A stretch of DNA of 64,000 nucleotides from Clostridia bacterium (GCA_017456005.1 JAFTLJ010000096.1:1-64000); one strand, 5' to 3'. Positions 1-8,245 are shown, numbered from the stretch's first letter. The notes: generated from the letters alone by a model not told the origin. Program-made: numbers and translations.

Positions 1-174
1 CACCACAAGACCCCACAGCAGGCACTCCACAAAGCCAAGTCCCGCCGCCTTTAACCGCTGTCCCTTGACCATCATACAGGTCTTCAAAGACTGGATGGAG
101 ATCTCTACGATATTTGCCGCACAAATGATCAGACAAAGCACCGCAACGGGTAAGGTCGCTAAAAGTTCGGTCAT
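1..174 (-). CDS. DUF5698 (UPF0316, YebE-like) membrane protein, 3'-truncated by window edge
   Basis: Only the first 58 codons are in the window; the gene runs off the left edge. The start ATG (172-174) has an AGGAG ribosome site 8 bases upstream. The visible part is a hydrophobic first helix (about residues 5-25) followed by an SIQSLKTCMMVKGQR motif and a second hydrophobic stretch. This is the N-terminal pattern of the DUF5698/UPF0316 membrane proteins, which often carry a C-terminal DUF2179 domain that would lie outside the window. It starts 51 bases downstream of the MATE gene on the same strand, so the two are probably co-transcribed. Family assignment is fairly sure; function is unknown. 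Confidence 0.7.
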   Translation of the reverse strand, partial: MTELLATLPVAVLCLIICAANIVEISIQSLKTCMMVKGQRLKAAGLGFVECLLWGLVV

Positions 175-225
175 ATCAAAACACTCCTATTCTTTTTCTT
201 GTTTCTTATTTTTTGTCCCGAAGGA

Positions 226-1575
226 TCAGTAGTTATATCTTTTGCGCAAAAGCACCATAAAAAAGACGCTCACCGCCACAGCCAGCGCCTCTGCCGCCAC
301 CACCGACCACCAGATGCCCGAAAGCTGCCACAGATGGGAAAAGAGCAGGACGAACAGCACCTGAAAGACCACGGTTCGAAGGAAGGAGATCGCCGCTGAC
401 ACGGGGCCGTTGTTCAAAGCCGTGAAGAAGGAGGAGCCAAAGATGGCAAGCCCCGAAAAGAGGAAGGACAGCGCGTAGATGCGGAAGCCCTCAAACGTCA
501 TTTCGTAAAGCACCGCATCGTAGCCCGAGAATAACAGGGCAAGGGGGAGGGCAAGAAGCTCTGAAAGCACCAGCATAAAAACCGATGCGGACAGGATCAG
601 GATCATACTCTTTTTGAAGAGATTTTTTAACTCCCCGTGGTTCTTGGCTCCGTAATGATAGCCGATAACGGGGGCAACGCCGTTTGAATAGCCGATAAAG
701 ATGCCGATGAAGATGAAGGAAACGTACATCATCACCCCGTACGCCGCCACGCCGTCCTCGCCCGCCGCATCAAAGAGGCAGGAGTTGTACAAAAGCCCCA
801 CAAGCGATCCCGAAATGCCCGTGACCAGCTCGGAGGAGCCGTTGGTGCAGGCCTGAAGCATCGCTCTCATATCCAAAACGGGCTTGGTTAAGCGCAGAAG
901 CGATTTGTTTTTGAAAAGGAAATAGAAAAGGGGCAGTCCTCCCCCCACCACCTGCGAAAGTGAGGTGGCGATCGCCGCACCCGCCAGCTTGAAGCCTGCG
1001 GGAAAGAGGGGGATAAAGAGGGCGTCCAGCACCATATTGGTCACACCCGCCATCAGGGTGACGTATAGTCCAAGCTTTGGCTTTTCGGCGGTGACGAAAA
1101 AGATCTGGAACATAAACTGCAAGCTCCAGAAGGGCATTGCCGCAAGAAGGATATAGCCGTAAAGAAGGGCGTCAGAAAGCATCTGCCCCTCGGCACCAAG
1201 CAGCACGAGGATGGGCTTTAAGGCAAAAAAGCCCGCCGCCGCAAGGACGATCCCAAGTCCGCCGGCGCTGTAAACGAAGAGTGAAAAAAGGCGGTTTGCC
1301 CGCTCCCTTTTGCCCTCGCCCAGCGTTTTTGCCACAAGTGCAGAGCCGCCCGCCCCGAACATAAAGCCGAAAACGCTGATGATGTTCAAAACGGGATAGA
1401 CGAAATTCACGGCGGCAAGGGCAGTCTTGCCCGCAAAATTGGTGACGAACGCCCCGTCCACCACGCCGTAAAGAGAGGTGAAGACCATCATCACCATGGC
1501 GGGCAGAGTGAAGCGCAAGAGCGTTTTATAGGTGAAATGGTCCGAAAGGCGCACCTGTTCTCTCTGTCTTTTCAT
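226..1575 (-). CDS. MATE family multidrug/Na+ efflux transporter
   Basis: A 449-residue polytopic membrane protein with about 12 hydrophobic segments, the usual MATE length. The N-terminal half holds the typical run of a positively charged start, then LPAMVMMVFTSLYGVVDG, then FGAGGSALVAKTLGEGKR, diagnostic of the MepA/DinF-like branch, which exports cationic drugs against Na+ or H+. I chose the ATG at 1573-1575; a TTG three codons earlier lies only 2 bases from the AGGAGG and is less likely. A promoter sits at 1623-1651. Codon use is GC-rich, unlike the genes right of 4 kb. The actual substrate cannot be told from the sequence. Confidence 0.9.
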   Translation of the reverse strand: MKRQREQVRLSDHFTYKTLLRFTLPAMVMMVFTSLYGVVDGAFVTNFAGKTALAAVNFVYPVLNIISVFGFMFGAGGSALVAKTLGEGKRERANRLFSLFVYSAGGLGIVLAAAGFFALKPILVLLGAEGQMLSDALLYGYILLAAMPFWSLQFMFQIFFVTAEKPKLGLYVTLMAGVTNMVLDALFIPLFPAGFKLAGAAIATSLSQVVGGGLPLFYFLFKNKSLLRLTKPVLDMRAMLQACTNGSSELVTGISGSLVGLLYNSCLFDAAGEDGVAAYGVMMYVSFIFIGIFIGYSNGVAPVIGYHYGAKNHGELKNLFKKSMILILSASVFMLVLSELLALPLALLFSGYDAVLYEMTFEGFRIYALSFLFSGLAIFGSSFFTALNNGPVSAAISFLRTVVFQVLFVLLFSHLWQLSGIWWSVVAAEALAVAVSVFFMVLLRKRYNY

Positions 1576-1622
1576 TACCGTCAATTCCTCCTTTCACCGT
1601 CATTTCTTGCCGTCTTCTTTGC

Positions 1623-1651
1623 AGTATAGCGGTTTTTTTGCCGCTTTTCAA
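1623..1651 (-). promoter_or_regulatory. Sigma-A promoter for the MATE gene
   Basis: Read on the minus strand, TTGAAA, a 17-base spacer and TATACT lie about 50 bases before the MATE start. The spacer itself is a small palindrome (AGCGG, A-rich loop, CCGCT), which could be the terminator of the upstream gene or an operator. Confidence 0.6.
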
Positions 1652-1693
1652 GCCCTTGCGGGTAAACTTAGTGTGAACGAATATGACAGCGCC

Positions 1694-2176
1694 TCACGCC
1701 TCGGTGATCCGCTTGCCGCAAAGATGCTCCACCGACAGCGCTAAAAGCAGGGTGGCTTTGCCGAAATCGGCGATCTCTTTTTCCACGTAGCCGCCGTCGG
1801 AGGTGAATTTTTCTGACAGTCTGCGGCAAACGGCTCTTACCGTCTCTTCATCGTCCACCACCTTGATCCGCCCGAAGACCACCAGGCTTTCAAAGCGGTC
1901 TGCCCAGGGGAGGTGCTCGTCCTTTCCCCGCTCTGCCATCAGGCAAAAGGATGCCTTGTCACTTTCCCTTATGGCGTCGGCGCGGTGCCCTTTGCCCCTT
2001 CCGCAGTGAAACCAGAGGAGCTTTTGCTCCTCGTCGTAAAAAAAGTTCATGGGCATCCCGTAGGGGTAGCCGTCCTGCCCGTTTACCGACAGCACGCCCC
2101 GCTTTTCGCTTTTCAAAAGGGCGATGCACTCTTCAAGGCTTAACGCCTTGTTTTTTCTCTGTAGCTCCCGAAACAT
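1694..2176 (-). CDS. Pyridoxamine 5'-phosphate oxidase-like FMN split-barrel protein (NimA-type)
   Basis: A 160-residue protein of the flavin-binding split-barrel superfamily. The pattern RGVLSVNGQDGYPYGMPMNFFYDEE near residues 26-50 followed by LLWFHCGRGKGHRADAIR matches the NimA/pyridoxamine-oxidase-like group that binds FMN (and sometimes heme) and often acts on nitro compounds or has unknown redox substrates. The ATG has an AAGGAG site 9 bases upstream. Its start overlaps the end of the DUF4186 gene by 44 bases, so the two are translated from one mRNA with probable coupling. The substrate is unknown. Confidence 0.85.
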   Translation of the reverse strand: MFRELQRKNKALSLEECIALLKSEKRGVLSVNGQDGYPYGMPMNFFYDEEQKLLWFHCGRGKGHRADAIRESDKASFCLMAERGKDEHLPWADRFESLVVFGRIKVVDDEETVRAVCRRLSEKFTSDGGYVEKEIADFGKATLLLALSVEHLCGKRITEA

Positions 2177-2591
2177 TTCTTTTTTCTCCTTTTTCCTCGG
2201 TCTTTTCCCCGTTTTTTGCCTTTTTTGAAAGCGCGGGGCGCGCCAGCTCTCTTTCGATATACGCCATTAACAGATCCACGATCTTTTTCTGTTGCTCTTC
2301 GTCAAGCGCCCTGCCCTTCTTCACCCGATACCACTTTTCAAGACACCCCCTGCAGCAGCAGGCGCAGGCGTGCTGGGCAACGAAGCAGGGATGCCCCCGC
2401 ATAGGGGTCTGCCTGCCGTCGTTTGGCGGCTCGGCGGGGGCAAGGCGGGTTCTTATAAAGTCGGCGCAGTGCCTTCTCACCGTATCCATCCCCACCCTTT
2501 TGACGTACGCCCGATCGCTTTCCGACAGATGAAAGGAGGAGCGAAACGCCGAGCGCTCCAGGCGGTCAAGTGCCTCGTTGATGCTTGCCAT
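2133..2591 (-). CDS. DUF4186 family protein with lysine-rich tail
   Basis: A 152-residue protein. The segment from about residue 15 to 115 is the DUF4186 family: it has the invariant-looking stretches RSSFHLSESDRAYV, GMDTVRRHCADFI, TRLAPAEPPNDGRQTPMRG and a cysteine cluster ACACCCRGCLEKW, consistent with a metal-binding or redox fold. The last ~30 residues are a low-complexity Lys/Glu tail overlapping the next gene. The promoter at 2627-2655 is 36 bases upstream. No biochemical function is known for the family; the Cys cluster suggests zinc binding, which is inference. Confidence 0.85.
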   Translation of the reverse strand: MASINEALDRLERSAFRSSFHLSESDRAYVKRVGMDTVRRHCADFIRTRLAPAEPPNDGRQTPMRGHPCFVAQHACACCCRGCLEKWYRVKKGRALDEEQQKKIVDLLMAYIERELARPALSKKAKNGEKTEEKGEKRNVSGATEKKQGVKP

Positions 2592-2626
2592 ATCCTTCCC
2601 CCTTTTTTCTCTCGTTTTCTCCCTAC

Positions 2627-2655
2627 AGTATACCCCGACGTTCCCCCAATGTCAA
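2627..2655 (-). promoter_or_regulatory. Sigma-A promoter for the DUF4186 / split-barrel pair
   Basis: On the minus strand a perfect TTGACA and a TATACT are separated by exactly 17 bases and lie 36 bases before the DUF4186 start. Confidence 0.75.
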
Positions 2656-2925
2656 GACGGCAGAGGGGCAGAGAAGAAAAAAAGGTGAACCTCGCCTCTG
2701 CATTCTTAGCGGAGAAAACACGAACACCACCAAGGAAATCTCTTTGGTGGTGTTCTTTGTTGACGACGGCTAAGCAAAGCCTCCCTTGTGTAAAGGGAGC
2801 CTTATATGCGCCGTTCTTCTGCGGATAGTGGGTTCGGGCTTCTGCCCGATCGTGCGAGGATGTCCACGCGCTATGCTTGCCCCGGACGCCGGGCGTCGGG
2901 AAAGCGGAAAATGCGAGTTCGTAAT
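2656..2925. repeat. Gene-free stretch with palindromes and dispersed-repeat fragments
   Basis: No gene is visible between 2592 and 3078. The stretch 2695-2718 matches the left end of the RAYT element (55840-55862) at all but one or two bases, including the TAGCGGAGAAA core at 2707-2717. At 2724-2756 an AACACCACC/GGTGGTGTT hairpin lies next to a T-rich tract. At 2779-2800 the palindrome CTCCCTT/AAGGGAG resembles the one at 33004-33026. The rest is GC-rich without a recognised feature. It reads as a scar of repeated insertions at a composition boundary. Confidence 0.5.
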
Positions 2926-2954
2926 TTGACTTTTTTATCTTTTTGTGTTAAACT
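2926..2954 (+). promoter_or_regulatory. Candidate promoter for the XRE regulator
   Basis: TTGACT, 17-base spacer, TAAACT; this leaves a 5' leader of about 115 bases before the start codon. A second AT-rich box around 3028 could be another -10. Confidence 0.45.
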
Positions 2955-3078
2955 ATTGCTGTAAATATTAAAGCAAAAGTTGAATTGCGTTGGTAAACTG
3001 CTTGGTGTAAAAGTTTAAAAAAGATATGTATAATTAGGGTACAAAAGCGCTTTTGAATTATCACAAAGGAGAATGATT

Positions 3079-4134
3079 ATGTCTATTGGAACTACAATCA
3101 AAAAACTTCGTCGTGACAGAAATATCACACAGGAGCAGTTTGCTGAAATGTTGGGCGTTTCTACAAACGCTGTCTCGCAGTGGGAGTGCGACAAGACCGC
3201 ACCCGATATTTCACACCTTCCCGTGTTAGCAAATATTTTTGAGGTCAGCGCGGATGTCCTTCTTGAAATTGATATTGCCAAAAGCAAAAAGCAATCCGAG
3301 ATCAAAGAATTTACAGCCAAGTACGCAGAATTTCACAGCCAAGGAAAAACAGAAGAAAGACTAAATCTCTGCCGTGCAATGCAGAAGAAATATCCAAACG
3401 ACGAGACCGTGCGTTACTTCTTGATGAGAGTATTGCAAAACGGATATATCGACGAAAGCTTTGATGAGATTGTTATGCTCGGTGAACAGCTTATGGAATC
3501 CACCAATATGGAATATCGAATGGGAGCCATTCGCGGTCTGTGCTTTACCCATTTGCACAAGGGTAACAGAACTAAAGCTTTACAGTATGCGGATATGATT
3601 CCTCCGACAGAAGATCTCCATTTACATGTTTTAGAAGGTAGTGAACTTGTAGAGCATTGTCAGAATTATTTCTGGAAGATTTGTGACAGAATGTACCTCT
3701 ACATGGCGTATTTGCTTGATTGCACGGAAGCCGGGTACACCCACGATGAAAAACATGAAATGTGGGATACTCTATACAATATGTTCCACATGATTTTCTC
3801 TAACCAGGATTTCGGATTTTGGCATGACCGCTTGGCTCGAATCAGCTTCTTTATGGCACTTGAAAGTGGGAAAGCAGGGACGTATGAAAAAGCAATCTGT
3901 GAGCTTGAACAAATGCTTGCTCATATCGAAAGGGAACAAACCTTTACTAATATTTCACATTCGTCCTTGCTTGTCAATAGAATTAAAATCGATCAAACCA
4001 ATATTGCCAAGAGCAGCACAGAAACGCTCGGTCACGTTTATTTGAGATATCTCAATAACAATGATGCGGTGTTTGCCTCGATCAAGGATATGCCTCGCTA
4101 TTTGAACATCAAAGAACGGCTTGCAGAGCTGTAA
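3079..4134 (+). CDS. XRE-family transcriptional regulator with C-terminal helical (TPR-like) domain
   Basis: A 351-residue protein. Residues 1-60 form an XRE/Cro helix-turn-helix: GTTIKKLRRDRNITQEQFAEMLGVS, then NAVSQWECDKTAPDI. The remaining ~290 residues are mainly helical with aromatic and Leu pairs, as in clostridial XRE proteins that carry tetratricopeptide-like sensor domains and often bind a peptide or small ligand. I chose the second ATG because the AGGAG site is 7 bases before it and only 1 base before the first. The gene is AT-richer than its left neighbours and stands alone with its own promoter and terminator. The regulated genes are not evident. Confidence 0.85.
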   Translation: MSIGTTIKKLRRDRNITQEQFAEMLGVSTNAVSQWECDKTAPDISHLPVLANIFEVSADVLLEIDIAKSKKQSEIKEFTAKYAEFHSQGKTEERLNLCRAMQKKYPNDETVRYFLMRVLQNGYIDESFDEIVMLGEQLMESTNMEYRMGAIRGLCFTHLHKGNRTKALQYADMIPPTEDLHLHVLEGSELVEHCQNYFWKICDRMYLYMAYLLDCTEAGYTHDEKHEMWDTLYNMFHMIFSNQDFGFWHDRLARISFFMALESGKAGTYEKAICELEQMLAHIEREQTFTNISHSSLLVNRIKIDQTNIAKSSTETLGHVYLRYLNNNDAVFASIKDMPRYLNIKERLAEL

Positions 4135-4139
4135 TGCTC

Positions 4140-4164
4140 GCCCCGCCACGCGCGGGGCTTTTCT
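4140..4164 (+). terminator. Intrinsic terminator after the XRE gene
   Basis: A 7-bp GCCCCGC/GCGGGGC stem with a 5-base loop followed by TTTTC, starting 5 bases after the stop codon. Confidence 0.8.
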
Positions 4165-4183
4165 TTGTTTCCTGCATATCAAA

Positions 4184-4210
4184 AGCCACCACGAAAAACG
4201 TGGTGGCTCA
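4184..4210 (-). terminator. Hairpin between convergent genes
   Basis: A 9-bp GCCACCACG/CGTGGTGGC stem with an A5 loop. Read on the minus strand it is followed by TTTT, so it probably ends the operon that finishes at 4300. Confidence 0.65.
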
Positions 4211-4299
4211 TTTCAATTTTACCGCTAATTTTTCAGACCTTCCCCCGAGCTATTTTTTTGCTTGAATTATATTTATAAAGTTCTTTGAAAGGCTTTCTT

Positions 4300-5958
4300 T
4301 CAAGAAAGCGCGGTGGCTTTTGCCCATTCCACGATATTGCGTATGCCGGCTGTGCCTGTTTCTGCATAAGTTATGGTGAGAGTGTCGCCCTCGCGGATAA
4401 AGAGAACGCTTTCATCCTCCGCAACGGAAACGCGGTAATAGTTGCCGTCGGAGCAAAGGAAATAGAAGAAAGAGTTGCCTTCTATAACGAGCTTTTCGAT
4501 TTCTTTAACAGTTGTGTTTGCCAAGGTGTCTTCCGATGTGCCGCCGCTTATTCCGCTTTGTGAAAGGAGCTTTTTATATGCGTTCATGGCTTCTGCCTGT
4601 GTATCGCCTATGGCTACGATGCCAACCTGGCTTACGTTTACAAGTCCGTACTGCTTAACGTACCCGTTGGCATCCTTAAGCACCATAATGTACGTTGCCT
4701 CGCCCGATACGTTTATAAGCGCGGGGAAGGAGGCCTTGTAGTTCATGTGCTGGACCTCGCCCTCTGCCGCGTTCATAGCGGAGTATTCCTCTGCGCCCAC
4801 AACGGAGTAATATTTATATTCGCCCGTGCGCGCGTTGGAAACGATAAAGCCTATATTGGAAGCGTCTGCCGTAACAGAGGTTACGCCCGTATAGTACCAT
4901 ACGTCGTCGTCATACATAAGGTAGCCGAAATCGTCGGTAGTCTGCTTGCAGCCTTTGTTGCCGATAACGCTGTTCCAAAAGCCGCCGGAAAGAAGCCCGT
5001 GCCAGTTGTATTTATCCTCTGCAAGGTAGCCGTCGTAAACGATATCTATCCACTGCGGAACCTCGCCCACGGACACTTTTGTATGCGTGCCGTCGCACGG
5101 GTTGAAGATGATCACTTCGGAAACGTCGTATGCGCCGAAAAGGCCTACTTTGGGTGTCATACAGGAAACTATGAAGTAGGGCGTGCCTTCTTCGTCTATT
5201 TCAAAGGCTATCGTGCCGAAAATTTTTGTGGGGTAATTGAAGCGGAGAGTGCGTAAAAGGTCGTCGCCGAAATAGCCGCTTTCCACATATTTTAAGGGTG
5301 TTGCGAGCTTCTTATATTCCGCCTTGTTGTTTACAGGGTCTACCATAATATATCCCGGAACGCCCTGCGCGCGATTGCCGAGCCATTTGAAGAAGCCGTC
5401 ATATTCGAGGTTGGAAAGCTTCTGCGGTGTTCCGTGGTAGTTTATCTGGGTATAATTGCCGTTCACGATATACTGCGAAACAACGTCGGAAAGGTTGCCG
5501 AGCGCACGGTTGCCGATGGTAACGGCGGAATCGGAATCCATAAGCGCAATGTTGGTAACGCTGTTTGTTTCGGGCATATCCGTGGCGAAATCCGCCTCTT
5601 TTACGGAAATAACATCGGCATATCTTTTGGCGTTAAAAAACGTAGAGGAAACTATACTGCCTACTATAAGTACGGCTATGGGCAACGCCACAGCGGCGAC
5701 CATTATTTTGAATTTCACAGTCCTTGTCTGCGGGGCGAACTCCACGCGAGTGGCGGAGCCGGGCAGGGAGTATACCTTAAAGAGCTTTGTGAGCCCGAAG
5801 GGCACGAGGTATATTGCCAGCACCGCTGTCAGGAAGATCCAGAATTCCGTGGAGCAGGGGTTGAGAGGCGGGAGGAAAATATAAAAGAGCAAGAAAACGA
5901 TTGCCGTGCTTACAAGAAGCTTTACTATTGCCGAAACGGCGGGGTTGATTTTTTTCAT
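4300..5958 (-). CDS. Conserved membrane-anchored protein of unknown function
   Basis: A 552-residue protein with three hydrophobic helices in the first ~120 residues (around 10-30, 40-60 and 86-108) followed by a long hydrophilic region, presumably outside the membrane. The hydrophilic part has repeated aromatic-rich beta-type segments such as FEIDEEGTPYFIVSC, GLFGAYDVSEVIIFNP and DVWYYTGVTS. I recall similar large Firmicutes proteins annotated only as hypothetical. Of two adjacent ATGs the second has the better AGGAGG spacing (6 bases). It begins 11 bases after a small lipoprotein and shares its promoter. No catalytic motif is visible. Confidence 0.75.
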   Translation of the reverse strand: MKKINPAVSAIVKLLVSTAIVFLLFYIFLPPLNPCSTEFWIFLTAVLAIYLVPFGLTKLFKVYSLPGSATRVEFAPQTRTVKFKIMVAAVALPIAVLIVGSIVSSTFFNAKRYADVISVKEADFATDMPETNSVTNIALMDSDSAVTIGNRALGNLSDVVSQYIVNGNYTQINYHGTPQKLSNLEYDGFFKWLGNRAQGVPGYIMVDPVNNKAEYKKLATPLKYVESGYFGDDLLRTLRFNYPTKIFGTIAFEIDEEGTPYFIVSCMTPKVGLFGAYDVSEVIIFNPCDGTHTKVSVGEVPQWIDIVYDGYLAEDKYNWHGLLSGGFWNSVIGNKGCKQTTDDFGYLMYDDDVWYYTGVTSVTADASNIGFIVSNARTGEYKYYSVVGAEEYSAMNAAEGEVQHMNYKASFPALINVSGEATYIMVLKDANGYVKQYGLVNVSQVGIVAIGDTQAEAMNAYKKLLSQSGISGGTSEDTLANTTVKEIEKLVIEGNSFFYFLCSDGNYYRVSVAEDESVLFIREGDTLTITYAETGTAGIRNIVEWAKATALS

Positions 5959-5969
5959 CATAAACCTCC

Positions 5970-6308
5970 TCAGGTTATATTATCAGAATTATTAAAAACG
6001 GTTTCATCGAGCATATTGCCTTCGTCATCGAAAACGTATTCCTTCAGCTTTGTTTTTCCGTCGGTGTCGTAAACGGTAACCGTGGCTCCGCCGCCACTGT
6101 TTTCGGTTACGGAGGCGTTGCAAACCACGCAGATGCCGTTGCTGCGGAATTCGTGCGGTGCTTCGTCTGTTTTTTTCTTGCATTCCGTGCATACGTGCCA
6201 GTGAGTATACTGATTTAAATGCCAATTTTCCACCGTGTGCCTGTGCCCGCAGGAAGCAAGCGAAAGCAACAGCGGAATGGCAAGGAATAAGGCTAGTAAT
6301 TTCTTCAT
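5970..6308 (-). CDS. Small lipoprotein with paired Cys motifs
   Basis: A 112-residue protein with a classic lipoprotein signal: MKK, a hydrophobic stretch, and the lipobox LASC with the lipidated Cys at residue 20. The mature part carries several His and two CxxC pairs (HVCTECKKK and GICVVCN), suggesting a zinc-ribbon-like fold, then an acidic, Asn-rich tail. It is the first gene of a two-gene operon with the large membrane protein downstream, so the two may act together at the membrane. Function is unknown; the metal-binding reading is inference from the Cys/His pattern. Confidence 0.8.
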   Translation of the reverse strand: MKKLLALFLAIPLLLSLASCGHRHTVENWHLNQYTHWHVCTECKKKTDEAPHEFRSNGICVVCNASVTENSGGGATVTVYDTDGKTKLKEYVFDDEGNMLDETVFNNSDNIT

Positions 6309-6342
6309 GATTTAATATGCTCCCAAATAAAGTATATATTAT

Positions 6343-6371
6343 ATTATACACCATTTTAAGCGATAAATCAA
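6343..6371 (-). promoter_or_regulatory. Promoter of the lipoprotein/membrane protein operon
   Basis: On the minus strand TTGATT, 17 bases, TATAAT, placed 34 bases before the lipoprotein start and directly abutting the upstream terminator hairpin. Confidence 0.7.
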
Positions 6372-6372
6372 T

Positions 6373-6399
6373 AATGCCCGCGAAAAAACGCGGGCATTA
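6373..6399 (-). terminator. Terminator of the alanine symporter gene
   Basis: A 10-bp AATGCCCGCG/CGCGGGCATT stem with an A6 loop, 10 bases beyond the symporter stop codon. Its run of T after the stem is weak. Confidence 0.65.
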
Positions 6400-6409
6400 A
6401 AGCTATTAT

Positions 6410-7825
6410 TTATTTTTTTGCTTTCTTTTTTTCTTTAGGGACAACGTATGCTTTGGTTGCTTTGGCAACTACACCGCCAAGTGCAAAGAGCGCGATGATG
6501 TTGGGCACAGCCATAAGCCCGTTGAAAATATCTGCAATGTTCCAAACAGCGGCAACCGTGAGGTAGGGACCTACAGCAACTGCGGCTATATAGAGGAAAC
6601 GGTAAACGAGGCGAACCGCTTTGTTGCCGTGGGAAAGGTAATCGAGGCATTTTTCACCGTAGAAATCCCAGCCGAGTATAGTGGTGAAAGCGAAGAAAAC
6701 GAGGCATACTGTGAGTATTGCCGTGGAAACCACCGTGGGGAAAGGAAGTGCTGTGGAAAAAGCGTCTATAGTGATGTCTACGCCTTCGAGCCCCTTGTTC
6801 CAAGAGCCTGCTATTATAACGGAAAGACCGGTGAGCGTGCAGATGACGATAGTGTCTATAAACGTGCCCGTCATTGTAACAAGGCCCTGGCGGCAAGCGT
6901 CTTTTGTCTGTGCGGAGGCTGTGGCGATGGGGGCGGAGCCGAGGCCGGCTTCGTTGGAGAAGATGCCGCGTGCCACACCCTTCTGCATGGCGATAAAGAG
7001 GCTGCCCACAACGCCGCCCGTTACGGCAGCGGGGTTGAATGCGCCCTCGAATATCTGCCAGATAGCTGCGGGGATAGCTGTTACGTTGAAGCAAAGAAGC
7101 GTTATGACCGTTACGGCATAGAGCATGGCCATAAAGGGAACTATAATTGTGGAAACAGAGGAAATGCCTTTTATACCGCCTATAACCACGAGCGCTGTGG
7201 CAATGGCGATGATCGCGCCGCCTATAACGACAGCCCAAGAATAGGAATTTTCGCCTATTGTAAATGCTATGCTTTCGCTGTTGGGGTCGAAGAGGTTTTT
7301 AACCGCAGATGAAATGCTGTTTACCTGCGTGAACGTGCCGATACCCATAAGCCCTGCAAGGGCTCCGAAGGCTGCGAAGAATTTTGCGAGCCAAACCCAT
7401 TTTTTGCCCATGCCTTTTTCTATGTAATAGAAGGGGCCGCCGGAGGGCTTGCCGTCTGCATCTATATGGCGGTATGTGATGGCGAGAAAGCCCTCTGCGT
7501 ATTTGGTAGCCATACCGAGGAATGCCGCAACGAGCATCCAAAAGAGCGCGCCGGGGCCGCCTGCAGCGATAGCCGTGGCAACGCCTACGATGTTACCTGT
7601 GCCTATCGTGGCGGAAAGCGCTATGCAAAGCGCAGAAAAGCTGGAAACCTCGCCCGTGCCGCCTTCTTCGTTTTTAACCATAAACTTCATTGAATTTTTA
7701 AAGTGCCTTATCTGCACAAAGCGTGTGCGGACGGTGAGATAAATACCTGCGGCAAGGATCAAAACTATGAGGGGTATACCCCATATGAAATCCGAAACCG
7801 CTTTTGTAATATTATCGAGTGTCAT
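6410..7825 (-). CDS. Alanine/glycine:cation symporter (AGCS family)
   Basis: A 471-residue membrane protein of the sodium:alanine symporter family, which takes up alanine or glycine with Na+ or H+. The signature is visible as FSALCIALSATIGTGNIVGVA near residues 62-83, GGPGALFWMLVAAF, and GGPFYYIEKGMGKKW. Ten or eleven hydrophobic helices follow and the C-terminus is Lys-rich, all typical. The ATG has AAGGAG 7 bases upstream and a promoter at 7924-7952. It is a single-gene unit ending in the 6373-6399 hairpin. Family is sure; the exact substrate within alanine/glycine is not. Confidence 0.93.
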   Translation of the reverse strand: MTLDNITKAVSDFIWGIPLIVLILAAGIYLTVRTRFVQIRHFKNSMKFMVKNEEGGTGEVSSFSALCIALSATIGTGNIVGVATAIAAGGPGALFWMLVAAFLGMATKYAEGFLAITYRHIDADGKPSGGPFYYIEKGMGKKWVWLAKFFAAFGALAGLMGIGTFTQVNSISSAVKNLFDPNSESIAFTIGENSYSWAVVIGGAIIAIATALVVIGGIKGISSVSTIIVPFMAMLYAVTVITLLCFNVTAIPAAIWQIFEGAFNPAAVTGGVVGSLFIAMQKGVARGIFSNEAGLGSAPIATASAQTKDACRQGLVTMTGTFIDTIVICTLTGLSVIIAGSWNKGLEGVDITIDAFSTALPFPTVVSTAILTVCLVFFAFTTILGWDFYGEKCLDYLSHGNKAVRLVYRFLYIAAVAVGPYLTVAAVWNIADIFNGLMAVPNIIALFALGGVVAKATKAYVVPKEKKKAKK

Positions 7826-7923
7826 GTGGTTTCTCCTTGAAAAAATGATAAAAATAAAAAATTATATTGAAATTGCCGCGCAAAAGATATATAATAATTC
7901 TTGCTTGGCATCAGATGTGGAAA

Positions 7924-7952
7924 AGTATAACACAAATAATGCCGAAATTCAA
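7924..7952 (-). promoter_or_regulatory. Promoter of the alanine symporter gene
   Basis: On the minus strand TTGAAT, 17 bases, TATACT. It leaves a leader of about 90 bases. Confidence 0.65.
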
Positions 7953-8040
7953 CAAAAAATTGCTTCTTCAAGCAAATTTGGCGTTAGATACAAAAACTGC
8001 CAAAGAGATTTGGCGGCTGTGTTTTGAAAAGGAAACATAA

Positions 8041-8123
8041 GTCTTTCGGTGTACGTGCTTTGCGTACACGTGTATGCAAAGACGGAATTCGCACTATTTA
8101 TGCTTCGTTAAAAATGAAGCATA
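8041..8123. other. Two hairpins in the symporter-tRNA intergenic region
   Basis: Positions 8049-8069 form GTGTACG/CGTACAC, nested inside GTCTTT/AAAGAC (8041-8046 and 8078-8083). Positions 8099-8123 form TATGCTTC/GAAGCATA. They lie beyond the tRNA terminator and upstream of the symporter promoter. No known RNA family is recognised. Confidence 0.4.
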
Positions 8124-8136
8124 AGCGGTACAAAAA

Positions 8137-8164
8137 GAAAAATCCCATCGCAAAAACGATGGGA
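8137..8164 (-). terminator. Terminator of the tRNA-Thr/tRNA-Gly unit
   Basis: An 8-bp TCCCATCG/CGATGGGA stem followed on the minus strand by TTTTTC and further T, 8 bases after the encoded CCA of tRNA-Gly. Confidence 0.85.
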
Positions 8165-8171
8165 AATATTT

Positions 8172-8245
8172 TGGAGCGAGCGACGGGAATCGAACCCGCA
8201 CATTCGGCTTGGGAAGCCGATGTTCTGCCACTAAACTACGCTCGC
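8172..8245 (-). tRNA. tRNA-Gly (anticodon CCC)
   Basis: A 74-nt cloverleaf on the minus strand: 7-bp acceptor stem GCGAGCG/CGCTCGC, D-arm, anticodon stem TCGGC/GCCGA with loop TTCCCAA (anticodon CCC, reading GGG), T-arm with GGTTCGATTCC, discriminator T and encoded CCA. It lies 37 bases downstream of tRNA-Thr and shares its terminator. Confidence 0.95.
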
